From Betaproteobacteria bacterium (GTDB lineage Bacteria; Pseudomonadota; Gammaproteobacteria; Burkholderiales; Methylophilaceae), in contig RFPQ01000002.1 in assembly GCA_009926035.1 (NCBI GenBank), forward strand, positions 1-19,148: a DNA stretch of 19,148 nucleotides, given 5' to 3'. The position numbers and the translations under genes were made by a program. A model generated the notes under the pieces. The model ran no database searches and had not been told where the DNA came from. It saw only the letters and a program-made list of their open reading frames with translations. The first letter of the stretch is position 1. Each line of letters opens with the position of its first letter. This document shows positions 7,913 to 18,741 of the stretch, piece after piece.

Positions 7913-8862
7913 TAGTAAACTCCCGCTATTTCTTGATTTAAAATACCGCTCTTAGAGTTAATATACCGAGTTGCTAAATTTGATGTTTTAGGATCTTTGC
8001 TATCTAAAGTAATAAGGCTCCAACTTTCTTTATCAGAAATCAATTCGAGTAATAATTTATTATTTAATTCATGGCCTGATTTGTAGGCTTTAAAATTACC
8101 TATGATCGAATAACCTAACATATAGAGATCGCCAACAGCATCTAGTATTTTATGTCGCACAAATTCGTCGTTGTATCGAAGTCCATCCGTATTGATAATT
8201 TTATACTCATCTAAAACAATTGCATTATCAAGTGATCCACCTCTTGCTAATCCATTAGATCTAAGGTATTCGACTTCCTGCATAAATCCGAACGTCCGAG
8301 CACGACTAATTTCTGTGACATAGGATTCATCATAAAAATCTAGGGCAACTTTATTCGTTGATTCATCAAATACTGGATGAGGGAAGTCGATTGTAAAATC
8401 AACTTTAAATCCTTCATAAGGTTCGAATCTAGCCCATTTATCCTTATCTTTAACTTCTATGACATTATTTATCAGTATAAATTTTTTAGGAGCATCCTGT
8501 TCTTTAATTTGTGCGGTTTGAAGAAGGTAAATAAATGGTATAGAACTTCCATCCATAATCGGTACTTCAGAGCCATTCAATTCAATAATAATATTATCAA
8601 TGCCTGTAGCAGAAAGTGCTGACATTAAATGTTCAACTGTAGCTACACGCGAAGCATCTTGCCCAATGGCGGAACACATATTCGTATCTTTAACTGCATC
8701 AGGGCTTACTTTAACTTCGTGATTTTCCTTTTGATCAACTCTGCGAAAGACAATACCTTGGTCAACTTCAGCAGGTTTGAGGGTCAAAGTCACTTTTTCG
8801 CCATTATGGAGGCCCACGCCAGAAGTCTGGACAGATTTTTGAATGGTTCTCTGTTTAATCAT
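7912..8862 (-). CDS. lpxC: UDP-3-O-acyl-N-acetylglucosamine deacetylase LpxC
   Basis: Zinc hydrolase that removes the N-acetyl group from UDP-3-O-acyl-GlcNAc, the committed step of lipid A synthesis, in the cytosol. At 316 aa it has full family length and opens [21 protein letters not shown]. Zinc ligands are visible as His78 (VEHLMSAL), His237 and Asp241 ([11 protein letters not shown]), with the catalytic His264 in SGHELNN; numbering is one behind the E. coli enzyme. [15 protein letters not shown] and the SRARTFGF segment are also canonical. It marks a Gram-negative outer membrane with lipid A. It lies seven bases after ftsZ, the usual end of the division cluster, and its stop codon overlaps the start of a small membrane protein gene. 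Confidence 0.97.
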   Translation of the reverse strand: MIKQRTIQKSVQTSGVGLHNGEKVTLTLKPAEVDQGIVFRRVDQKENHEVKVSPDAVKDTNMCSAIGQDASRVATVEHLMSALSATGIDNIIIELNGSEVPIMDGSSIPFIYLLQTAQIKEQDAPKKFILINNVIEVKDKDKWARFEPYEGFKVDFTIDFPHPVFDESTNKVALDFYDESYVTEISRARTFGFMQEVEYLRSNGLARGGSLDNAIVLDEYKIINTDGLRYNDEFVRHKILDAVGDLYMLGYSIIGNFKAYKSGHELNNKLLLELISDKESWSLITLDSKDPKTSNLATRYINSKSGILNQEIAGVY

Positions 8863-8869
8863 TAAATAC

Positions 8870-10021
<1,152 letters not shown>

Positions 10022-10037
10022 ATCCTATCTCCAAGAA

Positions 10038-11276
10038 TTAAAAGTTACCTTGAAACCAATTCTTCATTTTCATAAAGATTTGATTTATTGAATTGCCATC
10101 AATTTGATTCATCATTTCCTTTTCTAACTGATCTTTGCCCATAAGTAATAATCCAATACCTGTAGAGTATCTTGGATTATCAACAACCTCAGACAAGCCG
10201 CCTACATTTCTTGGTGTACCAATCCTAACTGGCATTCTAAATACACTTTCCCCAAGATTAACCATGCCTTTCATTAAGGATGATCCGCCTGTAATCACAA
10301 TACCAGAAGCTATCATATCTTCCATACCACTTCGTTTCAACTCACTTGCAACAAGCTCATAAAGCTCAACTAATCGAGCTTCAATGACCTCTGCTAATGA
10401 GAGTGTTGAGATAGTTTTAGACTCTTTCCCATCGACCACAGGAATTTCAATTTGTTCTGAGGCTGAAGCTAAACTTCTTGCAGCATAACCATGTTTAATT
10501 TTTATCTCTTCTGCAGATGGCAAAGGAGTTCTGAATGCCACTGCAATATCATTATTAATTTGATCGCCCGCAATTGGAATGACAGCTGTATGACGAATAG
10601 ATCCATGTCTTAATACTGCGATATCAGTTGTTCCACCGCCAATATCAACCAAACACACGCCTAATTCTTTTTCATCATCAGTAAGAACTGCCATACTTGA
10701 AGCTAAAGGTTGCAACACCAATTCAGATACATCAAGACCACAACGCTTAATACATTTGACGATATTTTGAGCAGCTGCAATCGCGCCTGTCACAATGTGA
10801 ACTTTAACTTCTAATTTCATACCACTCATACCAAGAGGCTGTCTTACGTCCTCCTGCCCGTCAATTACATATTCTTGCGTCAAAATATGAAGCACTTGTT
10901 GATCATTAGGAAGTGTAATAGCACAAGCAGTTTCAATCACTTTATCCACATCTAATTGAGAAACTTCGGTATCCTTAATTTTCACCATGCCGTGTGAATT
11001 GATACTTTTAATATGGCTACCAGCGATACCGGTATACACATCAGTGATTTTGCAATTTGCCATGAGCTCAGCTTCTTCAATTGCTCTTTGAATCGCCTCC
11101 ATAGTGGAATCGATATTGATGACGACGCCTTTTTTTAATCCTTTTGAGCTATGCTGCCCTAATCCAATCACATTCAATAAGCCGTCTGGTTGTAACTCGG
11201 CAACAATAGCCACAATCTTAGATGTTCCAATATCTAAACCAACAATGAGATTTTTTTCTTCTTTTTGTTTAATCAT
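10038..11276 (-). CDS. ftsA: Cell division protein FtsA
   Basis: Actin-like ATPase that tethers FtsZ filaments to the inner membrane and signals to FtsW/FtsI-type septal synthesis. Phosphate 1 motif GLDIGTSKI (13-21), phosphate 2 motif VDIGGGTTDIAV (210-221) and the adenosine motif IVITGGSSLMKG are present. The C-terminus (NQIFMKMKNWFQGNF) has the pattern of an amphipathic membrane-targeting helix. Length 412 aa is typical. The start overlaps the ftsQ stop by four bases (ATGA), consistent with translational coupling. Confidence 0.97.
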   Translation of the reverse strand: MIKQKEEKNLIVGLDIGTSKIVAIVAELQPDGLLNVIGLGQHSSKGLKKGVVINIDSTMEAIQRAIEEAELMANCKITDVYTGIAGSHIKSINSHGMVKIKDTEVSQLDVDKVIETACAITLPNDQQVLHILTQEYVIDGQEDVRQPLGMSGMKLEVKVHIVTGAIAAAQNIVKCIKRCGLDVSELVLQPLASSMAVLTDDEKELGVCLVDIGGGTTDIAVLRHGSIRHTAVIPIAGDQINNDIAVAFRTPLPSAEEIKIKHGYAARSLASASEQIEIPVVDGKESKTISTLSLAEVIEARLVELYELVASELKRSGMEDMIASGIVITGGSSLMKGMVNLGESVFRMPVRIGTPRNVGGLSEVVDNPRYSTGIGLLLMGKDQLEKEMMNQIDGNSINQIFMKMKNWFQGNF

Positions 11277-12007
11277 ATAAGCGGCCTCTCACCACTATCT
11301 ATTTTTTGAATAGGTTCAGTAGATTTTTTAATCGCAAAACCATTGGGATATCTTAAGTCAGCCGAACCAATTCTTTTAACTGAAACTAAAATATTGTCAT
11401 ACTGGGACATAAAGCGAGTTAGATTAGCCTCGATGTTATCTTTGCTTAAAATAATTTTCATGTTGTTAGTTGTTCTAATGTCCCAAGTGTATCTAGAAGA
11501 TAGGGAAACTTGCGCAATTTTTAATTGTTTTTTATCTAAAATACTTTGCATTTTTTTATACTCCAATGCTATATAACTTGCCGTTCCTTCTGGTCCAAAA
11601 AAAAGTGGCAAATCTTCATCGGATGCCCCGTGAAAAATTTCACCATTCTCATTAACTAAGGCTATTGCACCCCATCTTCCTATTGCCTGATGTTCTTCAA
11701 CAAAAACTTCTAATCGATCTGGCCACACTCTTCTTAAACTTACATTTCTAATCCAAGGTAGTTTTGTAAACGCTTCCTTAGTGCTATACAAATCTAAAGA
11801 AAAGAAGTTACCTTTAACAAATCGATCTGAGATCATACTTACTTGATCTTCATCTAAATGTTGATATTGACCTACAACTTTAATTTCCCGTATCGGAAAT
11901 TTAACAAAATGTATAAATCGATAGCTAAATAAAAAAAGTATCAAAATAATATTAAGTAAAAATACCAAATTACCTAACCAATAAATTTTTAAATGGTTAT
12001 TTAACAT
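11273..12007 (-). CDS. ftsQ: Cell division protein FtsQ
   Basis: Bitopic inner-membrane divisome protein; in E. coli FtsQ joins FtsB and FtsL and controls septal peptidoglycan synthesis. A short cytoplasmic N-terminus precedes one membrane segment at about residues 8-30 (YWLGNLVFLLNIILILFLF). A periplasmic POTRA domain begins at FPIREIKVVGQYQHL (37-51) and includes FSLDLYSTKEAFTKLPWI, then RRVWPDRLEVFVEEHQAIGRW of the beta domain. Length 244 aa fits the family. The ATG at 12007 overlaps ddl by 11 bases, and the stop overlaps ftsA by four. Confidence 0.94.
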   Translation of the reverse strand: MLNNHLKIYWLGNLVFLLNIILILFLFSYRFIHFVKFPIREIKVVGQYQHLDEDQVSMISDRFVKGNFFSLDLYSTKEAFTKLPWIRNVSLRRVWPDRLEVFVEEHQAIGRWGAIALVNENGEIFHGASDEDLPLFFGPEGTASYIALEYKKMQSILDKKQLKIAQVSLSSRYTWDIRTTNNMKIILSKDNIEANLTRFMSQYDNILVSVKRIGSADLRYPNGFAIKKSTEPIQKIDSGERPLI

Positions 12008-12902
12008 CTGCAGTTTTTAATATCTCTAAAACTAATTGATCAAAATTAATACCAATTTCTTTAGCTGCCATAGGCACCAAGCTATGGCTTGTCATTCCAG
12101 GTGAAGTATTCACCTCTATAAAATAATGATGGCCTTGTTGATCCATCATAAAATCGACTCGACCCCAACTGGAACAGCCAATCGCTTTAAAAGCCTCTAG
12201 CGCTTCTTGTGCGATGAGAGCTTCTTTATCTTTTTCAATACCTGAAGGACAAATATATTGCGTATCATCTTTAAGATATTTAGCTTCGTAGTCATAAAAC
12301 TCATTGCTCGGTTTAATTTTAATGACTGGTAGCGTTTTATTATTCACAATTGCCACGGTATATTCTTCACCATCTACAAATTTTTCAACAATTACATTTG
12401 CATCAATTTTCGATGTCTTTAAAAAAGCTTCTTTATATTGTTGTTCGTTTTTAATCTTATCAATTCCAATACTTGAACCTTCATTCGATGGCTTTATAAA
12501 AAAAGGCAAGCCAATTGAATTGACTATATCTGCATAGGAAGTATTCTCGGTCACTTGTAAAAAATCTGGTGTTGAAATATTAAGTGATCGCCATAGTAAT
12601 TTTGTTTTGAGCTTGTCCATGCCAATTGCAGAGCTTGCAGAGTTACTGCCTGTATATGCAACATTTTTTGATTTTAGAAAAGCTTGCATAGAACCATCTT
12701 CGCCACCGCGTCCATGAAGAGCTATAAAGACCCTGTCATAAGTTTTAATTTCTTCAATGTCTCTATCAGTTGGGTCAAAAGTTTCAGTTTCAATACCTAA
12801 GCGTTTTAGTGCATGAAATACGGCATCACCACTTAAGAGTGAAACAGCCCTTTCGTTTGAGTCTCCTCCCATTAACACTGCCACTTTACCGAAGTTGGTC
12901 AT
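11997..12902 (-). CDS. ddl: D-alanine--D-alanine ligase
   Basis: ATP-grasp ligase that joins two D-alanines for the end of the muropeptide stem, in the cytosol. VAVLMGGDSNERAVSL (8-22) carries the conserved Glu17 that binds the first D-Ala. HGRGGEDG (63-70), IKPSNEGSSIG (136-146, with the Ser of the catalytic triad), a YDYEAKY omega-loop-type segment and FIEVNTSPGMTSHSLVP with metal-binding Glu/Asn follow. The YDYEAKY tyrosine indicates a normal D-Ala-D-Ala ligase rather than a D-Ala-D-Lac type. Length 301 aa matches DdlB. Its ATG overlaps the murB stop by four bases. Confidence 0.97.
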   Translation of the reverse strand: MTNFGKVAVLMGGDSNERAVSLLSGDAVFHALKRLGIETETFDPTDRDIEEIKTYDRVFIALHGRGGEDGSMQAFLKSKNVAYTGSNSASSAIGMDKLKTKLLWRSLNISTPDFLQVTENTSYADIVNSIGLPFFIKPSNEGSSIGIDKIKNEQQYKEAFLKTSKIDANVIVEKFVDGEEYTVAIVNNKTLPVIKIKPSNEFYDYEAKYLKDDTQYICPSGIEKDKEALIAQEALEAFKAIGCSSWGRVDFMMDQQGHHYFIEVNTSPGMTSHSLVPMAAKEIGINFDQLVLEILKTADVK

Positions 12903-13780
12903 CTATTTAGAAAGTCACCTAAAATTTTGACTTCTCTTTCAAGCTTGATCCCTTTTCTTTTAAATACTTCAGATTCAATATGATCAATAATATCCTCGAT
13001 ATCTTTTGCAGATGCTTTGCCCAAATTGATAATAAAATTCGCATGTTTATCTGATACTTCCGCATTGCCAACCCTATAACCTTTTAATCCGCACTCTTCA
13101 ATGAGTTTTGCGGCAAAAGTATCTTTAGGATTTCTGAAAGTTGAACCAGCTGTAGGCCAATTGAGAGGTTGTGTATTTTTTCTATGATTAAGATATTCCT
13201 TAATCTTACTTTCCGGGTCAGCTGTCATGTCTCTTTTGAAATTAAACCAAGCACCCACAAACCATTCATTTAATTTTGGCTTAACTACTTCACGATAGGA
13301 AATCAAAAATTCATTTTTTGGTCTTATGACTATATTTCCTTCTTCATCGATCATATTCACTTGGGTCACATAATTCCATGTTTCAGAACCGTAACATCCA
13401 GCATTCATTGCCAATGCTCCTCCTACTGTGCCTGGAATACCAGCAAAAAATTCTCCGCCAACATAATGTTCTTTAGCAAGATTTTTTGCGATCTTTGCAC
13501 ATGTGTTACCTGCTTCTGCATAGATACTATCATCAGTCATTTGAATTTCATTCAAAGCGGCATGTATGACAATAACTGTTCCACGAATTCCTCCGTCTCT
13601 TACCAAGACATTTGATCCCAATCCAATAAAAGTGAGAGGCTTTAAATATTTTCCTTCTTTTAAGAAATTTTTTAGTTCTTCTAAATTTTTTGGGGTGAAT
13701 AAATTATCGGCGGCTCCACCTACACGCCAACTGTTGTATTTGTTTAATGACTCATTCTTGAAAATTAATGCATTTGTCAT
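12899..13780 (-). CDS. murB: UDP-N-acetylenolpyruvoylglucosamine reductase MurB, short (type II) form
   Basis: FAD- and NADPH-dependent reductase that turns UDP-GlcNAc-enolpyruvate into UDP-MurNAc. Canonical segments are NSWRVGGAADNLF (16-28), GLGSNVLVRDGG (53-64), AGIPGTVGGALAMNAGCYG (113-131), the catalytic SYR (161-163) and catalytic Ser213 in AGSTFRNP, and the last catalytic Glu in KGIKLEREV. At 293 aa it lacks the extra segments of the longer type I enzyme of E. coli (342 aa) and has the type II pattern. It overlaps murC upstream and ddl downstream by four bases each. Confidence 0.96.
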   Translation of the reverse strand: MTNALIFKNESLNKYNSWRVGGAADNLFTPKNLEELKNFLKEGKYLKPLTFIGLGSNVLVRDGGIRGTVIVIHAALNEIQMTDDSIYAEAGNTCAKIAKNLAKEHYVGGEFFAGIPGTVGGALAMNAGCYGSETWNYVTQVNMIDEEGNIVIRPKNEFLISYREVVKPKLNEWFVGAWFNFKRDMTADPESKIKEYLNHRKNTQPLNWPTAGSTFRNPKDTFAAKLIEECGLKGYRVGNAEVSDKHANFIINLGKASAKDIEDIIDHIESEVFKRKGIKLEREVKILGDFLNR

Positions 13781-15168
13781 GTGTTCACAATACTCAATAT
13801 ATCCTTCGTTACTCTTCCTACTGAACCTGCACCCATTACTATTAAAATAGAATCTTGGTCAATTTGTTGAAGTGCTGTTTTAGCCAATACCCCAATGTCT
13901 TTCTCAAAATAAACTTTGTTTGTAATTTTATTCATACGATCCATGATTGCTATGGTATTTACCCCTGGAATTACTTTTTCACCAGCCGAATAAATATCAG
14001 TGAGAAGAACTTTATCTGCTTTTTGGAGTACTCTTACAAAATCATCAAAACAATCTCTTGTTCTGGTATAGCGATGAGGCTGAAAAATAAGGTGAATAGA
14101 TTTATTGGGATAAGCATCCCGCGCTGCATCAAGGACAGCTTCAATTTCAACAGGATGATGTCCATAGTCGTCTACGAGAGTAAAAGATTTTTTATCAAAG
14201 ATTAAATCTTTATAAGTTTCGAATCTACGTCCCACGCCTTTGAAATGCTTTAAGGCATCAATTGTTTTGGAAATCGGTATCTCAAGCTCATCAGCTAATG
14301 CTATTGCAGCTAATGCATTTCTCACATAATGCTTTCCTGGTAGATTCAAAGTCATTTCTTTTTTAACGACATCAGAGTGTTTTATTGTCACTTTAAAATG
14401 CATTTTTCCTGCATCTGCTTCAATTTCTTGAGCATGTACATCTGCATCATCAGACAAGCCATATGTGGTGATAGGTCTAGAAATTTCAGGAAGAATAGAT
14501 TTAATAACAGGATCGTCAATACACACAATCACCACACCATAAAAAGGTAATCGATGTATGAATTCGATATAAGTTTTCTTGAGTTTATCAAAATCATTGT
14601 CATATGTTTCCATGTGATCTTGATCAATATTTGTCACAATAGAATAAACTGGCGTCAAATGTAAAAATGATGCATCTGATTCATCAGCTTCCACAACAAT
14701 ATATTCGCCATTACCTAGCTTGGCATTTGCATTCAAAGAAGAAAGTCTTCCGCCAATTACGTAGGTCGGATCCATAGAGGCTTCTGCCAATATAGAGGCT
14801 ATTAAACTTGTTGTTGTTGTTTTACCATGAGTACCAGCTACAGCAATACCTTTTTTAAATCGCATCAATTCTGAGAGCATTTCCGCTCTCGGCATAATCG
14901 GGATTTTATTTTTTATAGCAGCTTTTAATTCGGGATTGTCTTTATCTATTGCTGAGGAAATAACAATGACATCAATATCTTTAATATTTTCTGCTGCATG
15001 ATTAATAAAAATCTTAATGCCAAGCTCTTTTAATCTTGCAATAATTGGCGAATCCTGAATGTCGGAACCGGAGACAAAATAACCTAAGTTATGCATCACT
15101 TCTGCGATACCGCTCATGCCTGAGCCGCCTATACCTACAAAATGAATTCGGTTGATATTGTGTTTCAT
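13777..15168 (-). CDS. murC: UDP-N-acetylmuramate--L-alanine ligase MurC
   Basis: Mur ligase that adds L-Ala to UDP-MurNAc with ATP. Three domains are visible: the N-terminal Rossmann-like part with FVGIGGSGMSGIAEV (10-24) and VSGSDIQDSP; the central ATPase with AGTHGKTTTTS (111-121), VEADESDASFLHL and NIDQDHMETY; and the C-terminal part with DDYGHHPVEI and FQPHRYTRTR. Length 463 aa is typical. Four-base overlaps with murG (upstream stop) and murB (downstream start) suggest a tightly coupled polycistronic message. Confidence 0.97.
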   Translation of the reverse strand: MKHNINRIHFVGIGGSGMSGIAEVMHNLGYFVSGSDIQDSPIIARLKELGIKIFINHAAENIKDIDVIVISSAIDKDNPELKAAIKNKIPIMPRAEMLSELMRFKKGIAVAGTHGKTTTTSLIASILAEASMDPTYVIGGRLSSLNANAKLGNGEYIVVEADESDASFLHLTPVYSIVTNIDQDHMETYDNDFDKLKKTYIEFIHRLPFYGVVIVCIDDPVIKSILPEISRPITTYGLSDDADVHAQEIEADAGKMHFKVTIKHSDVVKKEMTLNLPGKHYVRNALAAIALADELEIPISKTIDALKHFKGVGRRFETYKDLIFDKKSFTLVDDYGHHPVEIEAVLDAARDAYPNKSIHLIFQPHRYTRTRDCFDDFVRVLQKADKVLLTDIYSAGEKVIPGVNTIAIMDRMNKITNKVYFEKDIGVLAKTALQQIDQDSILIVMGAGSVGRVTKDILSIVNT

Positions 15169-16238
15169 TTTTTAATTAATCGCTCACATGTCTGATAAAT
15201 CATTTCTTCAGGTTTTGTTCCTTTTTTTTCTAATGCAGCTTTTGACATTTTTAAGCATTCATTTCTTGTCATGTCTTTAAGTAAACCACTTAATAATTCG
15301 GTTGTGAGTTCCTCCTGAATTATAAGTCGCGCTGCCTTCTTATCACTTAAGTATTTTGCGTTATAAAACTGATGATTATCTACAGCAAAAGGGAATGGCA
15401 CTAGAATACTAGGAATTCCCGCTGCCGAAAATTCAGATACCGTGAGGGCGCCAGATCTTGCTATGACAAGGTCTGCCCATTCATACACTTTTTCAATATG
15501 GTCCAGATAAGGCCTGCAGTCGGCTTTAATACCACATCTTTTGTAATTTACTTTTAATTCTTCAAAATGCTTCTCACCGGATTGGTGAATGATGGTGGGT
15601 CTGTCTTTAGGATTGATTTGTTTAATACTTAAAGGAATCGTATCGTTAAAAAATTTAGCTCCCAAACTACCGCCTACTATGAGTAATCTTAAAGGACCTT
15701 CTCTATTTTTAAATCTTTGGACTGGAGGTTTGATTTGTCTAATTTCATCTCTTACTGGATTGCCAATTTTATGCGAGGCTTGTATTAATTTAATTGGAAA
15801 CGCGGAATATATTTGTGTTGCGATCATTGCTAATAATTTATTGGTAAGGCCTGGAATCGAATTTTGTTCATGCACAATGAGTGGCTTACCCATAAGCCTC
15901 GCCATAAGACCGCCCGGAAATGAAACATAACCACCCATGGCAATTACTACATCTGGCTTTTCTTTTTTAATTGCTTTTGCACATTGTATTAATGCGATCA
16001 AGAGCTTAAATGGAAGCTTTAACCAATTTAAAAGGTTTTTGCCTCTAACGCCAGTAATATCAATCATCGCTTTTTGATAGGGCTTTTTATCGATCAATTT
16101 ATTTTCCATGCCATGCGAAGTTCCAAGCCATGTGATCGACCAGCCTTTAACTTTTAAATAATCGGCGATCGCAATGCCAGGATAAATATGCCCCCCAGTA
16201 CCTCCTGCGATAATCAATATTTTTTTATTGGATTTCAC
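15165..16238 (-). CDS. murG: UDP-GlcNAc:lipid I GlcNAc-transferase MurG
   Basis: Peripheral inner-membrane glycosyltransferase (GT-B fold, GT28) that converts lipid I to lipid II. The N-terminal loop is AGGTGGHIYPG (11-21). VIAMGGYVSFPGG, VHEQNSIPGLTNK, VGGSLGAKFFND and DLVIARSGALTVSE follow, all landmark MurG segments. Length 357 aa is normal. The start is GTG at 16238, placed by an AGAGGA ribosome site at 16249-16254 embedded in the last codons of the murD-ftsW gene, ten bases upstream; only four bases separate the two genes. Confidence 0.97.
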   Translation of the reverse strand: MKSNKKILIIAGGTGGHIYPGIAIADYLKVKGWSITWLGTSHGMENKLIDKKPYQKAMIDITGVRGKNLLNWLKLPFKLLIALIQCAKAIKKEKPDVVIAMGGYVSFPGGLMARLMGKPLIVHEQNSIPGLTNKLLAMIATQIYSAFPIKLIQASHKIGNPVRDEIRQIKPPVQRFKNREGPLRLLIVGGSLGAKFFNDTIPLSIKQINPKDRPTIIHQSGEKHFEELKVNYKRCGIKADCRPYLDHIEKVYEWADLVIARSGALTVSEFSAAGIPSILVPFPFAVDNHQFYNAKYLSDKKAARLIIQEELTTELLSGLLKDMTRNECLKMSKAALEKKGTKPEEMIYQTCERLIKK

Positions 16239-16242
16239 GAAT

Positions 16243-18741
16243 TTAAATTCCTCTTAAGCCTCTTCGGTTTTCCCAGTCAATCCTAAGCAATATAGCAAGC
16301 GCAACCATATTGGCTAATATGCCACTGCCGCCGTAAGATAGGAGTGGTAAGGTTAAGCCTTTAGTAGGGAGAAGTCCCATATTCACACCCATATTAATAA
16401 TGCCCTGTGTGCCAAACCAAATACCGATACCTTGAGATAACAACGCCGAATAATAACTTTCATTAATAATAGCCTCTTTGGCAATACCAAAAGCTCTGAT
16501 CACAAGCCATGAAAATAATCCAATAACAATCAATACGCCAGAGAAACCAAATTCTTCACCTAATACAGCTAAAATAAAATCGGTATGGGCCTCGGGTAAA
16601 TAAAGCAATTTTTCGACACTACCCCCAAGTCCTACGCCGAAAAATTCACCACGACCAAATGCAATAAGGGCATGCGATAACTGATAACCTTTTCCATAAG
16701 GATCGGCCCATGGGTTGAAAAAACCTATCAATCTTTGATACCTATAGTCGGAACTAAAAATTAATGCTGCCATTCCAATGGGAGCAACAATACTTAAGCC
16801 CATCAGTATTTTTTTATCGATACCGCCTAAAATTAAAGTGCACATTGCAATAACTGAGATTACAGCAAATGCACCGAAATCAGGTTCAAGCAATAATAAT
16901 GCGCCTATTAACATGATCACTGCTGCCATTGGAAGAAATCCTTTTAAAAAACTACCAATCTCTTTAGATTTTCTCAGGACATAATCTGATGCATACATGG
17001 CTGTAAATAATTTCATAAATTCTGAAGGTTGCATATTAAATATAAGCAATGAAATCCAACGTCTACTTCCATTCACCACATGACCAATACCAGGAATAAG
17101 AACAAGAATTAAAGACACCATACCTGCCATGAATAAATAAGGGGACATCTTTTGCCACCAACGAATCGGGATCTGAAAGGTAATAAATCCAACAACAAAA
17201 CCTAATAAAATATAAATCGATTGTCTTAATAAAAAAAAGTAATTTTGATGTTTGGTTAATTTACTAGATTCAGCAAAAGAAATTGAAGACGAGTAAACCA
17301 TAATAAGACCAATTGCAATCAGTATGCATGAAACCCAAAATAGTCCTTGATCAAAAGAAGGTTTATCTATTGTCGATTTATTTGAAAATTTATCGATCAT
17401 GATTTTTAGCTTGCTTACGCAATCCTTAAAAACTTCTCCGCGTTGAACATAATTCTTAAACATATCTGTACTTGCACATGCTGGAGAGAGAAGAATTACA
17501 TCCCCAGAGTTAGCCAATTCAAATGATTTAATTACTGCTAGCTCAAGATTTTTTTCAATAGTTATACGAATTGCTTTATCACTAAATACCTCTTTCATAA
17601 TTTGTGCGTCTTTACCAATCAAAGAAATATTTTTAACTTTCGATTTGAGAATATTTATTAATGGCTTAAAGTTTTGATTTTTTCCATCTCCTCCTGCAAT
17701 GAGTAAAACTGGTTTGCTCATACTTTGAATAGCAGCAATCGCTGCTCCTACATTAGTTCCTTTTGAGTCATTATAAAAATCAATACCTGATATGGAGTCA
17801 ACGTATTCAACTCGATGGGGCGGGGCTTTAAATTGACTGACCACTTTTTTTATCACATCATTAGAAATTTTAAATGGTTCACACAGCGCCAAAGCTGCCA
17901 TGATATTAAGTATGTTATGGAGGCCCTTAAGTTTAATTTCATCTAAGGAGATAATTTCAGCATTGCCTTTGGCAATAAAATATTGATTTCCATTTTTTTT
18001 AATACCGTAATTTTTCTCGTCTGAATGATTTCCGAATGTCACTGAATCTTCGTTAATCTGAGATTTGAGATATTCATCATCTCGATTCAATATAATTTTT
18101 TTAGCATGATTAAATATTCTACATTTAGCTTTCGCATATTCCTCGATTGATGAATACCGATCCATATGATCTTCTGAAATATTTAATACTGTTGCAGATT
18201 CAAGTGCTAATGAATATGTTGTTTCTAACTGATAACTAGATAATTCAAGAACATAAACTTCAGGCACTTTTTGATTTAGAGTATTTAATATAGGTATGCC
18301 GATATTTCCTCCAACAATAGTGGATATACCTGCTGCTTTTAATAGTTCGCCAACAAGCGAAGTGACTGTTGTTTTACCATTTGATCCTGTAATACCAATC
18401 ACTTTTGAACTGATTGATTTAACTTGTGCGAAGATTTCAATGTCGCCAACTACAGGTATACCTAGATTTAAAGCAGCTTGAACATAACTTTCTTTTAATG
18501 AAACACCGGGACTAATAATAATTAATTCAATATCTTTAAGGATATCTTCGTTAAATATCTCTCCAACAGAGAATTTAACTTTTTTAAATTTTTCTTTTAT
18601 TTCATCTAAATTCTCAAGACTTGATCTTGTATCAATTGCATGAATGACACACTCTTTGTCCATTAAAAAATGTAATACAGATTGTCCAGTATCTCCAAGA
18701 CCTATTACTAATACTCTTTTCTTATTAAAGTTAATGGTCAT
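16243..18741 (-). CDS. murD-ftsW: MurD-FtsW fusion: D-glutamate ligase joined to SEDS glycan polymerase
   Basis: One open 832-codon frame encodes two full-length proteins. Residues 1-447 are MurD, which adds D-Glu to UDP-MurNAc-L-Ala: [11 protein letters not shown] (11-21), ITGSNGKTT (117-125), LELSSYQLE (165-173), [13 protein letters not shown], the D-Glu region NDSKGTN (324-330) and [12 protein letters not shown] (418-428). Residues 448-832 are FtsW, the multi-pass lipid II polymerase of the septum: [27 protein letters not shown] with the SEDS catalytic-type Asp621, [15 protein letters not shown] and [13 protein letters not shown] (795-807). The two halves have lengths normal for separate proteins, and gene order is also normal apart from the join. 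Met448 (ATG at 17400) sits exactly at the junction and could be a relic or active ftsW start, though no good ribosome site precedes it. FtsW has a cytosolic N-terminus, so the fusion is topologically sound. The ATG overlaps the mraY stop. Confidence 0.94.
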   Translation of the reverse strand: MTINFNKKRVLVIGLGDTGQSVLHFLMDKECVIHAIDTRSSLENLDEIKEKFKKVKFSVGEIFNEDILKDIELIIISPGVSLKESYVQAALNLGIPVVGDIEIFAQVKSISSKVIGITGSNGKTTVTSLVGELLKAAGISTIVGGNIGIPILNTLNQKVPEVYVLELSSYQLETTYSLALESATVLNISEDHMDRYSSIEEYAKAKCRIFNHAKKIILNRDDEYLKSQINEDSVTFGNHSDEKNYGIKKNGNQYFIAKGNAEIISLDEIKLKGLHNILNIMAALALCEPFKISNDVIKKVVSQFKAPPHRVEYVDSISGIDFYNDSKGTNVGAAIAAIQSMSKPVLLIAGGDGKNQNFKPLINILKSKVKNISLIGKDAQIMKEVFSDKAIRITIEKNLELAVIKSFELANSGDVILLSPACASTDMFKNYVQRGEVFKDCVSKLKIMIDKFSNKSTIDKPSFDQGLFWVSCILIAIGLIMVYSSSISFAESSKLTKHQNYFFLLRQSIYILLGFVVGFITFQIPIRWWQKMSPYLFMAGMVSLILVLIPGIGHVVNGSRRWISLLIFNMQPSEFMKLFTAMYASDYVLRKSKEIGSFLKGFLPMAAVIMLIGALLLLEPDFGAFAVISVIAMCTLILGGIDKKILMGLSIVAPIGMAALIFSSDYRYQRLIGFFNPWADPYGKGYQLSHALIAFGRGEFFGVGLGGSVEKLLYLPEAHTDFILAVLGEEFGFSGVLIVIGLFSWLVIRAFGIAKEAIINESYYSALLSQGIGIWFGTQGIINMGVNMGLLPTKGLTLPLLSYGGSGILANMVALAILLRIDWENRRGLRGI
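16249..16254 (-). promoter_or_regulatory. Ribosome binding site of murG inside the end of murD-ftsW
   Basis: The minus strand reads AGAGGA here, ten bases before the murG GTG and within the final codons of the upstream gene. It supports the GTG choice. Confidence 0.6.

Noticed and set aside
12899..13780. MurB as a horizontally acquired gene because of its short type II form
   Set aside because: Composition looks like its neighbours, it overlaps both flanking genes, and type II MurB occurs in many proteobacteria; nothing points to recent transfer.
16243..18741. Sequencing or assembly error as the cause of the MurD-FtsW join
   Set aside because: Both halves are complete, in frame and of normal length, with a plausible linker and no sign of a shifted reading frame near the junction. 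It cannot be excluded without reads, so it is kept as the refutation test.
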